Positions 36,933 through 46,734 of a DNA stretch of 64,000 nt are shown in pieces (the first letter of the stretch is position 1; the number at the start of each line of letters is the position of its first letter). The position numbers and the translations under genes were made by a program. The stretch covers positions 101,394 to 165,393 of the forward strand of contig CAJOCJ010000001.1 in assembly GCA_905236635.1 (NCBI GenBank), given 5' to 3'. The notes beneath the pieces are model-generated. The model did no database searches and had not been told where the DNA came from. It saw nothing but the letters and a program-made list of their open reading frames with translations. The stretch comes from an uncultured Bacteroidales bacterium (lineage in GTDB: Bacteria > Bacteroidota > Bacteroidia > Bacteroidales > F082).

Positions 36933-37547
36933 CTAGTGTAAATCTGTTCCAATTAAATTTAAAAATTCGGCTCTTGTCTCGCCGCGTTCGAATGCTCCCA
37001 CGAAGTCGGAAGTCGTCGTCACGGAGTTGAGTTTCTGCACGCCTCTCATGCACATGCAGAGGTGGCGGGCCTCAATGACTACTGCCACTCCCAGAGGATG
37101 CAACGCCTCGTTGATGGCTTCTTTGATCTGTGTCGTCAGGCGTTCCTGCACCTGCAGACGGCGGGCGTAGACCTCCACCACTCTCGCTATCTTGCTCAAG
37201 CCGGTGATATAGCCGTTGGGGATATATGCCACATGTGCCTTTCCGATGAATGGAATCATGTGGTGCTCGCACATCGAAAACAGCTCTATGTCCTTGACTA
37301 TCACCATCTGACGGTAGTCTTCCTTGAATCTTGCCGATAGCAGAATCTCCATCGGGTCCATGTTATAACCCTGTGTCAGAAACTGCATCGATTTCGCCAC
37401 GCGGAGAGGCGTCTTAAGAAGGCCCTCGCGATTCGGGTCTTCGCCGAGCAGACTCAAAATAGCCCTGTAATGCTCCATAAGCTTCTGGGTGCGCTCAGGG
37501 TTGAATGTCTCTATCTTTTCGTAACCGATAATTTCGTTATTTTCCAT
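36933..37547 (-). CDS. folE: GTP cyclohydrolase I
   Basis: FolE converts GTP to dihydroneopterin triphosphate, entering folate synthesis. The 204-residue product shows zinc and catalytic residues in [20 protein letters not shown] and [14 protein letters not shown], and the [12 protein letters not shown] helix. I took the ATG at 37547 ([11 protein letters not shown]); it overlaps the previous gene by 11 bases. A non-ATG start 13 codons earlier is possible but adds a basic stretch absent from the family. Confidence 0.96.
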   Translation of the reverse strand: MENNEIIGYEKIETFNPERTQKLMEHYRAILSLLGEDPNREGLLKTPLRVAKSMQFLTQGYNMDPMEILLSARFKEDYRQMVIVKDIELFSMCEHHMIPFIGKAHVAYIPNGYITGLSKIARVVEVYARRLQVQERLTTQIKEAINEALHPLGVAVVIEARHLCMCMRGVQKLNSVTTTSDFVGAFERGETRAEFLNLIGTDLH

Positions 37548-37902
37548 CAGTTTTCTTATCTTTTTTTGCCAGTTTAAATGTCTCAAACACGCTGTAAATC
37601 AAGTAATATGCGAGAAATGTTATCGCAAAGCGCTTGCCGTCTTCCTTGAAGTTTAACACATAGATGAAGATTATCGTGAGATAAACCACCATCTTCACCA
37701 CCGTGGCGCCCATGTAGAAGTTGGTGAACTTGCGCATGTCTTTCGCTTTCGCCTTGATGGAAAGGGGATACACCACCATGCTGACGATGAAGAAAAACCC
37801 GACTATGGCAGGCCACCATACCGTCAGTATGCTACGCGCACATATCGAAGCCACGATGACTACAAGCGTCAGCAGGCACAGCTGTTTGATGAAACGGTTC
37901 AT
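37537..37902 (-). CDS. Small four-helix membrane protein of unknown function
   Basis: This 121-residue protein has about four hydrophobic helices ([63 protein letters not shown]) and a lysine-rich tail. It is coupled to bactofilin by ATGA and overlaps folE. In several Bacteroidales, as I recall, a protein like this lies between bactofilin/AtpZ and atpB, hinting at an ATP-synthase-associated membrane protein, but no atp genes are present in this window. Function unknown. Confidence 0.8.
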   Translation of the reverse strand: MNRFIKQLCLLTLVVIVASICARSILTVWWPAIVGFFFIVSMVVYPLSIKAKAKDMRKFTNFYMGATVVKMVVYLTIIFIYVLNFKEDGKRFAITFLAYYLIYSVFETFKLAKKDKKTDGK

Positions 37903-38264
37903 TTCTTTGGTGCTTCAGCGACTTTCTGCGACATATCGCATTTACCTGTGAAGATGGCTCCCACCTCGATGAACAGCTGCTTGGTGTAAAGCTCAGCTTC
38001 TATGCGTGATGTCGATTTCAATGTGGTAAGCTCATCAACTCTTATAGTGCCTTTTACACGGCCGGAGATGTCGGCGCTGTTACATGTGATGTCACCTTCC
38101 ACGACGCCTTGCTGTCCTACCACGACCTTGCCAGTCGATTTCATGGTCCCGATGATAGTGCCGTCAACACGGATATCGCCGGTAGCTATGACTTCGCCTT
38201 TGATGGTTGTGCCGTTGCCGATGAGGTTGTTTCTTACTGGTGATTCTTGAATGTTTGAACTCAT
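37899..38264 (-). CDS. Bactofilin (polymer-forming cytoskeletal protein)
   Basis: This 121-residue protein has the right-handed beta-helix bactofilin core: IGNGTTIKGEVIATGDIRVD, GTIIGTMKSTGKVVVGQQGV, CNSADISGRVKGTIRV and so on, each repeat ending in a glycine turn, flanked by short disordered tails. Bactofilins polymerise without nucleotide and organise cell shape or envelope machines. The start ATG at 38264 follows the porW stop by 4 bases; in-frame sequence upstream lies within porW. Its pairing with porW suggests, by inference, a link between cytoskeleton and envelope assembly. Confidence 0.93.
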   Translation of the reverse strand: MSSNIQESPVRNNLIGNGTTIKGEVIATGDIRVDGTIIGTMKSTGKVVVGQQGVVEGDITCNSADISGRVKGTIRVDELTTLKSTSRIEAELYTKQLFIEVGAIFTGKCDMSQKVAEAPKK

Positions 38265-38268
38265 AGTT

Positions 38269-40944
38269 TTATTTGTTGTATTGATGCCAGAAATCCAAAT
38301 AATCTTCCACATTTTTCTCTTGATAGAAGATAGGATAGTTCGACACCGAGATGATTAATACTTTATAATTTTCAGGATCAAGTCCTCCGAAGATATAATC
38401 CGTGAGGAACATAGAAGACTGATAGTCAAGGGCTTGGTTGACGTTTTCAAATTTCTCTATTGTGATGAGGGCGTCTTCCTTGTTGAGCATCAGATTCTTG
38501 AGCTTCAGCTGATACATGCGGAAGTTGTTTTTGTTGAAGTCGCTGATACGTACCTTCAACGGGTTGATGCGAATTTTCTTGTTTGCCACCACCACCACGT
38601 AATATTCGTCGTTAGGTCTGAAGGTATATGGCGACTCTTTCTCTTCGACGGTGTTGTCTTTCGGACGGGCACTCTCGATGTTTAGTCCGAGGTTGTACAT
38701 GTCGTTGGCCTTCAGCAGAACATCCAATGCAAACGGCTTGATGCTGCTTTCAGGATATGTCTGTATCAGTCGGAGCAACGAATATGCCATAGAGTCGACC
38801 ACCTCTACATAACCCAATGAAACGGCGTTCAGGAATTCGAAGCGCGGCATGTAAAGGGTGTCGTCGGCAAACTGCTGGCGTGCTTTCTTTGTGTTCATCA
38901 TAACACGCTGATACTGTCCGTTTTGATAAGCTTCGAATGTCTTGGCATACAGCTGTTCGGCCTCGGCGCCTTTCTCGTTTAACTTCACGAAATAATCAGG
39001 ATCGAGGATGATTTTCGCCTGGTTTGAGTCGGGATATTTTGTCAGGACGAGGTTCTTGTATTTCTCGGCGTCGGCAGTCTCGCTGCGTGAGTTGTGCATC
39101 TTGAAGAGATAATACCATGCTGATACCTCGTTAGGATTTTCAGGGTAGCGGTCTGTCAGCTCGGTGTAGGCGTCTATTGAGCGCGGGAAATCTTGCAATT
39201 CGCTATAATAGATAAACCCGAGGTTGTTGAGAGCATCGGCAATCTGCTGGTTGGCCTCGTCTTTTGCTGCCTGGGTGAAAGGAATCTGTTTGAGGTAGTA
39301 TCCACGGTCCATCGGGGTGTACTGTGTGGTGTCATTGCTCAACTCCAGTCCTTGCAGGTAGGTGGCGCGTTCTTCATCACTCATCGCGGCGAGCTCCTCT
39401 TCTGTTAATTCTTCTATCGGCTCTTCCTGGATGAAACTCTGTTTGTTGGATATGCACCAGAAGTCTTCGAGCAGACGGTTGCCCCACTTCGTCTTGAAGT
39501 CGTTCATGCCTCTCGTGCGTGTCTGGGTGTTATAGAAATACCACTTGCCGTCGTTGCTTGTCGGGGTGACAGGTTCTGGCGTCTCGTTGCCGCCGTTGAG
39601 TGCTATCTGTTGTTGTATCTCACGTTGTTTTTCGAGGCGTTCCTGTTCGGCTGCATAGTCTGCAATGACCTTGTCGATGATCTCGTTGCGGTGGATGGAG
39701 TCCATGTCGGCGAGACGCAGCAGGCTGTCTTGTGTGGTATATACCGTGAGGTTTGTCACCAGGTCGGTGAGCAGAACCGAGAGGTTGAGCAGACTGTCGT
39801 AGCCTGGGTAATTGCGGTCCATCGTCATCACGGCAGTGTCGAAGTAAGCCTGGCTGAGGATGTAGTCGTTGCTTTCAAACAGTATGTTTGCCACGTCGAG
39901 CGACGATTTTATCTTTTGGATGTTGTTGTCAGTGCTAGTCGCCACCGATTGTCTCAGATATTTAACAGCGTCTTTCTTGTTGTTGTTGTCGAGCGCGACA
40001 TCGGCCATGGCGTAGTAGATGCGGTCCTTGAAGTTGGTGTTCTTGCTGTCTTTGAGCATCTTGTTCAACATCTTCATGATGTAGGTGGTGTCGGCGTCGT
40101 AGCATCTTGCGAGGTTCATCTGTGCCTCGAATGTCATCTCGTAAGTCGGGTGCTTGCGTATGACGTTTTTAAACTGCTCGGTGGCACGTGTCTTGTCGCC
40201 TTGGTTACGATAAATCTGGCCGAGGATGAACATCGCGCGGCTCTTGTTGTACTTGCCTTTGGCGGTGATCAGGGCGCTGCGCAGATATTTCACAGCCTCG
40301 TTTTCGTTGCCCATCGCGATATAATAATCAGCATACACGAGGTCGATGTTTTGGCGCACATAACGTGGAATCTTCTCATCGTCGTTGTCCATGGCCACTA
40401 ATATCGACTGTAGCATAGCCTCGGCTTTCTCGAACTGTTTTGTCGCTATATAAGTCTTTGCTAGCCAGAGGGTTGCTGTAAATCTGTCGGGGCTCTTGCG
40501 ATATTGTGTTGCGGCATATTCAAAGGTACGGCGTGCCGGCACATAGTCTTGTTTGTAGAAATGTGCCTTTGCCATGTCGATGAAGGCGTCGTCGATCCAG
40601 CGGACACGCTCTTCGTTGTTGAATCTCATCGAGTGTTTCTGTATGCAGATGGCGTCTTTCTCTATGGCGCGGTCCATGGCTGCATTTTGTGCCAAGGCGT
40701 TCTCTTTTGTGCCGTAGTTGAACACTGGAAGCGTCTTGGTATAGTCGTCTTTTGCGGCTTCACGTAGCGCTTGTTCGCCGCTTTTTATGCTCTGATTACC
40801 GTTCCACCATACATTGTAATGACTTGTCATATTGTGCCAAACACGTCTGTTCCATCTGTTTTTCTTCGTGGAACACGACGCCAACAATATGATAGTCAAT
40901 AAGATGGCTAATATGCCGAATATTTTATATGTCTTAAATCTCAT
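38269..40944 (-). CDS. porW: Type IX secretion system lipoprotein PorW/SprE
   Basis: This 891-residue TPR-rich lipoprotein has lipobox LLASC (Cys 24) and the signature N-terminus after it (HNMTSHYNVWWNGNQSIKSG), which is characteristic of SprE/PorW. Multiple TPR units cover about residues 120-400 and 560-700. PorW bridges the PorLM motor complex, with PorN/K, and the outer-membrane translocon. It heads the seven-gene operon running to the S41 protease and has its own -7 box. The rest of the core (porP-K-L-M-N) lies about 5 kb away in a different unit. Confidence 0.94.
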   Translation of the reverse strand: MRFKTYKIFGILAILLTIILLASCSTKKNRWNRRVWHNMTSHYNVWWNGNQSIKSGEQALREAAKDDYTKTLPVFNYGTKENALAQNAAMDRAIEKDAICIQKHSMRFNNEERVRWIDDAFIDMAKAHFYKQDYVPARRTFEYAATQYRKSPDRFTATLWLAKTYIATKQFEKAEAMLQSILVAMDNDDEKIPRYVRQNIDLVYADYYIAMGNENEAVKYLRSALITAKGKYNKSRAMFILGQIYRNQGDKTRATEQFKNVIRKHPTYEMTFEAQMNLARCYDADTTYIMKMLNKMLKDSKNTNFKDRIYYAMADVALDNNNKKDAVKYLRQSVATSTDNNIQKIKSSLDVANILFESNDYILSQAYFDTAVMTMDRNYPGYDSLLNLSVLLTDLVTNLTVYTTQDSLLRLADMDSIHRNEIIDKVIADYAAEQERLEKQREIQQQIALNGGNETPEPVTPTSNDGKWYFYNTQTRTRGMNDFKTKWGNRLLEDFWCISNKQSFIQEEPIEELTEEELAAMSDEERATYLQGLELSNDTTQYTPMDRGYYLKQIPFTQAAKDEANQQIADALNNLGFIYYSELQDFPRSIDAYTELTDRYPENPNEVSAWYYLFKMHNSRSETADAEKYKNLVLTKYPDSNQAKIILDPDYFVKLNEKGAEAEQLYAKTFEAYQNGQYQRVMMNTKKARQQFADDTLYMPRFEFLNAVSLGYVEVVDSMAYSLLRLIQTYPESSIKPFALDVLLKANDMYNLGLNIESARPKDNTVEEKESPYTFRPNDEYYVVVVANKKIRINPLKVRISDFNKNNFRMYQLKLKNLMLNKEDALITIEKFENVNQALDYQSSMFLTDYIFGGLDPENYKVLIISVSNYPIFYQEKNVEDYLDFWHQYNK

Positions 40945-40972
40945 TTTCTTTAATGTCTAATATCCGAAACTG

Positions 40973-40980
40973 CAAAAATA
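40973..40980 (-). promoter_or_regulatory. -7 box for the porW operon
   Basis: On the minus strand this is TATTTTTG (TAnnTTTG), 29 bases upstream of the porW ATG. Confidence 0.6.
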
Positions 40981-41087
40981 AGAAATTCGTATTTATAACG
41001 GTCTTTTTTTTAAAAAAATATAAACACTTGTCTTGATTTGATGAAATTTTTGTAATTTTACAACCTGAATAAAAGGCAATTTTTTGA

Positions 41088-42764
41088 ATGGAAAATTTCA
41101 TTGTATCGGCACGAAAATACAGGCCTTCGACCTTTGAGAGCGTCGTTGGTCAGCATGCCATAACCTCGACTTTGCAGAATGCGATACGCACCAACACCCT
41201 TGCGCAGGCGTTCCTGTTCTGCGGTCCGCGTGGCGTGGGAAAGACAACATGCGCCCGTATCATGGCGAAGACCATCAACTGTCTGAATCCCACTGCTGAG
41301 ATGGAGGCTTGCGACGAGTGTGAGTCATGCAAGAGCTTCAACAACAACGCGTCGTTCAACATCTTCGAACTCGATGCTGCGTCGAACAGCGGTGTAGACA
41401 ATATACGCTCGCTTATCGAACAGGTGAGGATACCTCCTCAGATAGGGAAATACAAGGTGTATATCATCGATGAGGTTCACATGTTGAGCAAGGACGCGTT
41501 CAACGCCTTCCTCAAGACCCTCGAGGAGCCGCCGGCGTATGCAAAATTCATACTGGCAACCACGGAGAAACATAAGATTCTCCCGACAATCCTGTCGCGT
41601 TGCCAAATCTTTGATTTCAAACGTATTACGGTCGAAGACATCGTCAAACATCTGAAGAATATCGCCGCCAAGGAAGGCGTGACGGCAGAGGAGGAGGCTC
41701 TCAATATCATAGCTCAGAAAGCCGACGGCGCCCTTCGTGACGCCCTGTCTATTTTCGACCAGATGGTGAGCTTCTCTGGCAACAACATCACGTATAAAGA
41801 TGTCATAGCCAACCTCAACGTGCTCGACTATGAATATTATTTTGGCATGGTGGAGAACATCCTGGCAGGTGACATCAACTCTATATTGTTGTTGCTTAGC
41901 GAGGTTATTAACAAAGGTTTCGACCCGCAAAACTTCATCCAGGGCATGGCGAGCCATCTGCGTAACCTGCTCCTCGGCAAGGACAAGCGTGTGGTGGACC
42001 TGATGGAGGTCAGTAGTCAGCTCAAGGCACGTTACGCCAAGCAGGCCGAACGTTGCAGCACCGAGTTTCTGCTGAGGTCTCTTGATATCGCCAACGAATG
42101 CGACATCAATTTCAGGAGCGCTAACAACAAACGTCTGCATCTCGAGGTAGCGTTGATGAAGATGGTGTCAGCGCCGCGTGTGACACCTGTGCAAAACGTT
42201 GTCACAAACAATCCTGTTCAGCAGGCAGCACCGGCTCCAACCCCCAAACCTGCACCAGATCCTACGCCAGCCCCTGCCCCTGCCCCTGCCCCTGCGCCGA
42301 CTCCGACGCCGGTGCAGCGTGTCAGACGGTCAAGCACGGTTTCTATCAATGATGTTGCCCAAAAGAAAAAGGAAGAGGAGGCTCCAATAGAGGCGAAGAA
42401 CACCCCTTTTACGCAGGAGATGCTGGTCGGAGCGTGGAAGAAATTCATTGAGACGCATAAAAACACGTCGCCGAATTTCGTGGCCGGCATCTGCAAATAC
42501 GATCCCACGCTGGAGAATGAGACAGAGATTCATTATCAGGTAGATAACATATTGGTACTCAAAGATATGGAAAACATGGCGGCGTTGCGCGAGTTCCTCT
42601 CGAAGGAGTTGAACAACAACCAATACACCATGGTGCATCATATCGTCGAGAAGCCTAAAGAGACGGTAGCTTACACCGACCGCAGCCGATTCGAGAAGAT
42701 GGCGGAACAGAATCCTAATGTCTTGACGTTAAAGAATGGTCTCGGCCTCAACATCGATATATGA
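41088..42764 (+). CDS. dnaX: DNA polymerase III subunit gamma/tau
   Basis: DnaX is the clamp-loader ATPase of the replisome. The 558-residue product has KYRPSTFESVVGQHAITSTL at the N-terminus, Walker A FCGPRGVGKTTCARIM (about 43-58), a four-cysteine zinc module (CLNPTAEMEACDECESC), DEVHMLS Walker B, and the SRCQIFDF sensor region. A Pro/Ala-rich linker (about residues 385-405, from a 6-bp repeat) precedes a C-terminal domain. The length fits one full product in the Bacteroidota style. The upstream -7 box is poor (TAATTTTA). The stop overlaps the next gene by ATGA. Confidence 0.96.
   Translation: MENFIVSARKYRPSTFESVVGQHAITSTLQNAIRTNTLAQAFLFCGPRGVGKTTCARIMAKTINCLNPTAEMEACDECESCKSFNNNASFNIFELDAASNSGVDNIRSLIEQVRIPPQIGKYKVYIIDEVHMLSKDAFNAFLKTLEEPPAYAKFILATTEKHKILPTILSRCQIFDFKRITVEDIVKHLKNIAAKEGVTAEEEALNIIAQKADGALRDALSIFDQMVSFSGNNITYKDVIANLNVLDYEYYFGMVENILAGDINSILLLLSEVINKGFDPQNFIQGMASHLRNLLLGKDKRVVDLMEVSSQLKARYAKQAERCSTEFLLRSLDIANECDINFRSANNKRLHLEVALMKMVSAPRVTPVQNVVTNNPVQQAAPAPTPKPAPDPTPAPAPAPAPAPTPTPVQRVRRSSTVSINDVAQKKKEEEAPIEAKNTPFTQEMLVGAWKKFIETHKNTSPNFVAGICKYDPTLENETEIHYQVDNILVLKDMENMAALREFLSKELNNNQYTMVHHIVEKPKETVAYTDRSRFEKMAEQNPNVLTLKNGLGLNIDI
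42270..42295 (+). repeat. Hexanucleotide in-frame repeat in dnaX (Pro-Ala linker)
   Basis: Four tandem copies of CCCTGC-type hexamers encode PAPAPAPA in the interdomain linker. Copy-number change would keep the frame and alter only linker length. Confidence 0.8.
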
Positions 42765-43315
42765 GTTTTAAGAGCTGGTTTGGTCGTAACTACCTCAAAA
42801 TGAGAGGCTTCACCTTTGTCGGGCAGTTTCCCGAAGGGGTGAAGAAGAGCGTCATCATCGAGGCGCCCCACACCTGCATCGAGGACTTCGTGATAGGCCG
42901 CTGTTTCTTCTGGATGGAAGGCCGCACGGTGAAGTTTCTGATAAAAAAGGAGTTCTTCCGTTTCGGCCTCGGCTGGCTGCTGAAAAAGATAGGCGGCATA
43001 CCTGTAGACAGGACTCGTGGAAACAATATGGTGGCAAAGACTGCTGTCATTTTCAGACAATATGACGAGCTTCATATCGTTATTACCCCCGAAGGCACAC
43101 GCAAACGTGTGGAGAAATGGAAACGCGGGTTCTATTACATCGCGAAGCTGGCCAAGGTGCCTGTCGTTGTCGCGTTTATCGACTTCAAGACCAAACGTTG
43201 CGGCTACGGACCGTCGTTTGTGCCGTCGGGCGATTTCGACAAAGACTGGCCTATTTTGGAGGATTTTTACCGCGGGATGCAAGGTAAGACACCCGGGAAG
43301 TTTAATTTGGAATGA
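42761..43315 (+). CDS. PlsC-like 1-acylglycerol-3-phosphate acyltransferase
   Basis: This 184-residue acyltransferase has the HX4D motif (HTCIEDF, about residues 37-43), the substrate-binding IPVDRTRG block and EGTRKR (about 112-117). It is short and lacks an obvious N-terminal helix, like other small PlsC paralogs acting at the inner membrane in phospholipid or related lipid synthesis. The exact acceptor is unknown. Its ATG overlaps the dnaX stop (ATGA) and the M23 peptidase gene follows after 12 bases. Confidence 0.9.
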   Translation: MSFKSWFGRNYLKMRGFTFVGQFPEGVKKSVIIEAPHTCIEDFVIGRCFFWMEGRTVKFLIKKEFFRFGLGWLLKKIGGIPVDRTRGNNMVAKTAVIFRQYDELHIVITPEGTRKRVEKWKRGFYYIAKLAKVPVVVAFIDFKTKRCGYGPSFVPSGDFDKDWPILEDFYRGMQGKTPGKFNLE

Positions 43316-43327
43316 TATTGAAAAAAT

Positions 43328-44098
43328 ATGAGCGAGTGGTTTAAAAATTTCAAGAGTAAATTCAAAATCGTCATCATCCACCCCGAGACGTTCGAGGAAA
43401 AAGGCGGTTTTAACATGAGTAAGATGAGGATAACAAATTATATCATCATATACTCATTGGTACTCATAGCTTTAACCACCTGCATCATCTTCTTTACGCC
43501 TCTTCGCGAACTCATCCCGGGCTATACCGACGTGACCCTCAACCGACGCGTCTATAACATGGAACGTCGTGCCGATTCCATTGAGGAAGTGTTTCGCCGA
43601 GAAGAGTTATATATTGAAAACCTGAAACGTATAATCGGCGACGAGATGGACCCCGACAGCCTGCAAAAAATCAGCATGATGAGTACGGGTGACCTTAACC
43701 TTGCGATAAAAAGCTTCGAGATGCCGAGGTTTTTCGCTCCCATCAACGGGTTGGTGACAAACCATTTCGACAGCAACAAAAAGCATTTCGGCGTTGATGT
43801 GGTGGCAAGAGACGAGACGGTTATCAAAGCCACCGCCGACGGCACGGTCATCTTCTCGGAGTGGAGTTACGAGGGAGGCTATATCATTGGCATTCAACAT
43901 GATAAAAACATAATATCGGTCTATAAACACAACGCCAGTGTCATGTGTCACGAGGGCGATTTGGTGAAAGCCGGCGACGCCATTGCCGTGCTCGGCGGCG
44001 GTGGCAGCACCTCGACAGGACCTCATCTGCATTTCGAGTTATGGTTCAAGGGAATGGCTCTCAACCCCGAAGATTACATCTCTTTTGAAGGAAAATAA
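43328..44098 (+). CDS. M23 (LytM) peptidase, membrane-anchored
   Basis: This 256-residue protein has a short cytoplasmic basic N-terminus, one membrane helix (YSLVLIALTTCIIFF, about 40-55), a coiled-coil-like stretch and a LytM domain. The zinc-site motifs are HFGVD (about residue 155) and GPHLHFELW near the C-terminus, so it should be an active endopeptidase cutting peptidoglycan cross-links, or at least retain the zinc site. Similar Bacteroidota proteins are linked to cell-wall remodelling. It is the last gene of the dnaX-plsC unit. Confidence 0.93.
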   Translation: MSEWFKNFKSKFKIVIIHPETFEEKGGFNMSKMRITNYIIIYSLVLIALTTCIIFFTPLRELIPGYTDVTLNRRVYNMERRADSIEEVFRREELYIENLKRIIGDEMDPDSLQKISMMSTGDLNLAIKSFEMPRFFAPINGLVTNHFDSNKKHFGVDVVARDETVIKATADGTVIFSEWSYEGGYIIGIQHDKNIISVYKHNASVMCHEGDLVKAGDAIAVLGGGGSTSTGPHLHFELWFKGMALNPEDYISFEGK

Positions 44099-44129
44099 AA
44101 TTTTCTGTCTCAGTTTCCATAATTTTTCG

Positions 44130-44137
44130 TAATTTTG
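44130..44137 (+). promoter_or_regulatory. -7 box for rseP
   Basis: TAATTTTG matches TAnnTTTG and lies 26 bases upstream of the rseP ATG, so rseP has its own promoter although it follows the M23 gene closely. Confidence 0.55.
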
Positions 44138-44163
44138 CACTTTTAAATTTTTATTATTAAAAA

Positions 44164-45633
44164 ATGACGGTTTTAATCAAAATCATACAGCTGATATTAT
44201 CGCTCTCGATACTCGTAATCATTCATGAATTCGGGCATTTCATAGCATCGCGTATATTCGGGGTGAGGGTGGAGAAGTTCTATATGTTTTTCGACTGGAA
44301 ATTCTCGATTTTCAGATGTAAAAAAGTAAATGGCAGGTGGAAATTCAAGTTTTTCTGCAAAAATGAGCCTGAAAAATACATCACTCACGAGAAAATTGAC
44401 CCTGTCACAAAGAAAAAAGACTACGAATACGAGAAGATCGACCTCAACACCTTGCCTGAAGACGACTGGAGAAGGGCTGAAGACAGCACCGAATTCGGTC
44501 TGGGATGGGTGCCGCTCGGCGGTTATTGTAAGATTGCGGGCATGATCGACGAGTCGATGGACCAGGCACAGATGGCGCAGGAGCCACAGCCATGGGAGTT
44601 CCGCACCAAGCCGGCATGGCAGCGTCTCATCATCATGATAGGCGGCGTGTTTATGAATGTCGTCCTCGCATTTTTGATTTATATCGGACTCATCGCAAGC
44701 TACGGCGAACAATATGTCTCGACAACTGAAGTCAATAAATACGGCATCACTGTCGACAGCCTGGGCTACAACCTCGGACTTCGTGACGGCGACAAGATCC
44801 TTGCTGTGAACGGCAATTTCATCGAAGACTTCAGTCAGATTCCAATGACGATGATACTTGAAGACACCAAGTCCATCGAGGTGGAGCGTGACGGTGAAGA
44901 AATAACAGTTGAGCTTCCTGAAGACGCTGTAAATCAGATACTTAAGGCCCGTTCGGTGTTCATCGGAATGAGGATGCCTTTCGTGGTGGGTGGTTTCTCT
45001 AACGGTTCGTATGCCGAGAAGGCGGGGGTGCTTGCCAACGACCAGATCATCGGCATCAATGATGTTCCGACGCCTTATTTCCACGACTTCAAAAATGAAA
45101 TTGTAAATCACAGAGACGAGGATGTCGACCTCATGGTGATACGCGACAACGACACCGTAACTGTCATTACCCATGTCGGCGGCGATGCCACGATAGGAGT
45201 TTATGCAGCCCAGGTATTGCAGGTGTCGACGAAAGAATACACCTTTTGGCAGTCGATACCGCGTGGTTTCAAGCGTACAGGTAAGGAGTTGAGCGACTAC
45301 TGGAAACAGCTGAAACTCATAGTGAAACCTAGCACAGGCGCATACGAGAACCTCGGCGGATTCATCACAATCGGAAGCATCTTCCCCGACAGTTTCATCT
45401 GGGAGCAGTTCTGGCGTATGACGGCGTTCCTGTCAATCATCCTCGCTGTGATGAACATACTCCCGATACCGGGTCTCGACGGCGGTCACGTGCTGTTCCT
45501 CATTTGGGAAGTGGTGACAGACCGCAAGCCAAGCGACAAATTCCTCGAAAGAGCCACGACGATAGGATTCATATTCCTGCTGCTGTTGCTGATATATGCC
45601 AACGGCAACGATATCATAAGGCTTTTCAGGTAA
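44164..45633 (+). CDS. rseP: RIP metalloprotease RseP (site-2 protease)
   Basis: This 489-residue intramembrane metalloprotease has HEFGH at residues 21-25 in the first helix, two PDZ domains in the periplasmic loop (GYNLGLRDGDKILAVNGNFI and SYAEKAGVLANDQIIGINDV) and the second zinc-ligand motif NILPIPGLDGGH near residue 433. A cytoplasmic insertion of about 60 residues after the first helix is usual for the Bacteroidota form. It would cleave anti-sigma factors or leftover signal peptides; no anti-sigma/ECF pair is adjacent. It is followed by the type IX genes. Confidence 0.95.
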   Translation: MTVLIKIIQLILSLSILVIIHEFGHFIASRIFGVRVEKFYMFFDWKFSIFRCKKVNGRWKFKFFCKNEPEKYITHEKIDPVTKKKDYEYEKIDLNTLPEDDWRRAEDSTEFGLGWVPLGGYCKIAGMIDESMDQAQMAQEPQPWEFRTKPAWQRLIIMIGGVFMNVVLAFLIYIGLIASYGEQYVSTTEVNKYGITVDSLGYNLGLRDGDKILAVNGNFIEDFSQIPMTMILEDTKSIEVERDGEEITVELPEDAVNQILKARSVFIGMRMPFVVGGFSNGSYAEKAGVLANDQIIGINDVPTPYFHDFKNEIVNHRDEDVDLMVIRDNDTVTVITHVGGDATIGVYAAQVLQVSTKEYTFWQSIPRGFKRTGKELSDYWKQLKLIVKPSTGAYENLGGFITIGSIFPDSFIWEQFWRMTAFLSIILAVMNILPIPGLDGGHVLFLIWEVVTDRKPSDKFLERATTIGFIFLLLLLIYANGNDIIRLFR

Positions 45634-45712
45634 TTATTAATAAGGAAAAAATATTGATTATACAATAAAACAAGAATAAACACGTTGCAATAAGACGTCA
45701 TTTTATATAAAA

Positions 45713-46672
45713 ATGCATAGGATTCAAAAAATAATGGTGTTGGCGGTCGTCGTGATGACGGCGGTGGCGGCGCGTGCCCAGCAGGTGCCTATCTTCACCA
45801 ATTACTATGACTCCTATGCGGTGATAAACCCTGGTTTTTACGGCATGAGCGAAGGCGTGAATGCGATGGGAATATACCGTAACCAGTGGACAGGTTTCAA
45901 GGATGACTTCACTGGTGAAGTGGTGTCGCCTAGGACGTTTCTGGCGTCGGCCGATATGCCGATAAAGATTTTAAGAGGCGGTGTCGGACTTTCGTTTATG
46001 AAAGACCAGCTGGGTTTTGAAGATAACATCGCGCTGAACCTGGGTTATTCATACCACATGGATCTCGGTCCTGGAACGTTGGGAATAGGTGTGGCGTTGA
46101 GTCTTGACAACAGAAAAGTCGATTTCAAGAAGGCCAACCCTCTCGACGATGACGACCCTGTCATCCCGACAACCGAGCAAAGCGACATGCTTGTTGATAT
46201 GAATTTCGGATTGTTTTACTCTGTTCCGGAGACGTTCTACGTGGCTGTGTCAACGACGAGTTTGTTGGAGAAAAAAGGAAAAGCCTTGCAAGGCAAATCC
46301 TCGACAAGTGCAAGTTTTGTTGGCGATCGCACGTTTTATCTTGCGGCAGGATACGAGTATCAGTTTTTAAATCCAAAGTTCATGCTGAACCCTTCGATGA
46401 TGGTGCTCAGCGACATCGCTTCGACACAAATTAACGTTGGTGCGAGGTTTTGGTACAATAAAATGGTATGTTTCGGCGTTAACTACCGATACCAAGAGTC
46501 TGTAGACCTTTTGGTTGGCTTTGTAATCAAGGGAATACAGATCAACTATGCGTATGATATCAACACGATGGGGCTGAAGTTGCCTGGTTCACACGAGGTG
46601 TCGCTAAGCTACAACTTCAAGCTGGATCTCGACAAACATCCTCGTATCTATCGTAGCATCAGGTACTTGTAG
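45713..46672 (+). CDS. porP: Type IX secretion system outer-membrane protein PorP/SprF
   Basis: This 319-residue beta-barrel protein has a signal peptide (VLAVVVMTAVAARAQ) and the PorP/SprF N-terminal block QQVPIFTNYYDSYAVINPGF, followed by YRNQWTGF and alternating strands to a C-terminal SLSYNFKLDL. PorP associates with PorK/PorN and with peptidoglycan-linked partners in the translocon. It heads the porP-K-L-M-N cluster. No good TAnnTTTG box is seen in the 79-base gap after rseP, so its promoter is unresolved. Confidence 0.95.
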   Translation: MHRIQKIMVLAVVVMTAVAARAQQVPIFTNYYDSYAVINPGFYGMSEGVNAMGIYRNQWTGFKDDFTGEVVSPRTFLASADMPIKILRGGVGLSFMKDQLGFEDNIALNLGYSYHMDLGPGTLGIGVALSLDNRKVDFKKANPLDDDDPVIPTTEQSDMLVDMNFGLFYSVPETFYVAVSTTSLLEKKGKALQGKSSTSASFVGDRTFYLAAGYEYQFLNPKFMLNPSMMVLSDIASTQINVGARFWYNKMVCFGVNYRYQESVDLLVGFVIKGIQINYAYDINTMGLKLPGSHEVSLSYNFKLDLDKHPRIYRSIRYL

Positions 46673-46734
46673 AGACTGTTGATAAAAAAATGACGAAGTT
46701 GAAATGTTTTTGTAAAGAATAAAGAAAATTAGTA

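Noticed and set aside
41325..42140. 271-codon frame antisense to dnaX
   Set aside because: Shadow of dnaX; no signal, motif or promoter.
42355..42375. Programmed frameshift site in dnaX (AAGAAAAAGG)
   Set aside because: The heptamer is G-AAA-AAG, not A-AAA-AAG, and the -1 frame stays open well beyond it, unlike the short gamma product of E. coli. No supporting structure was recognised.
44197..45174. 325-codon frame antisense to rseP
   Set aside because: RseP motifs on the forward strand are unmistakable; the antisense frame has no recognisable domain.
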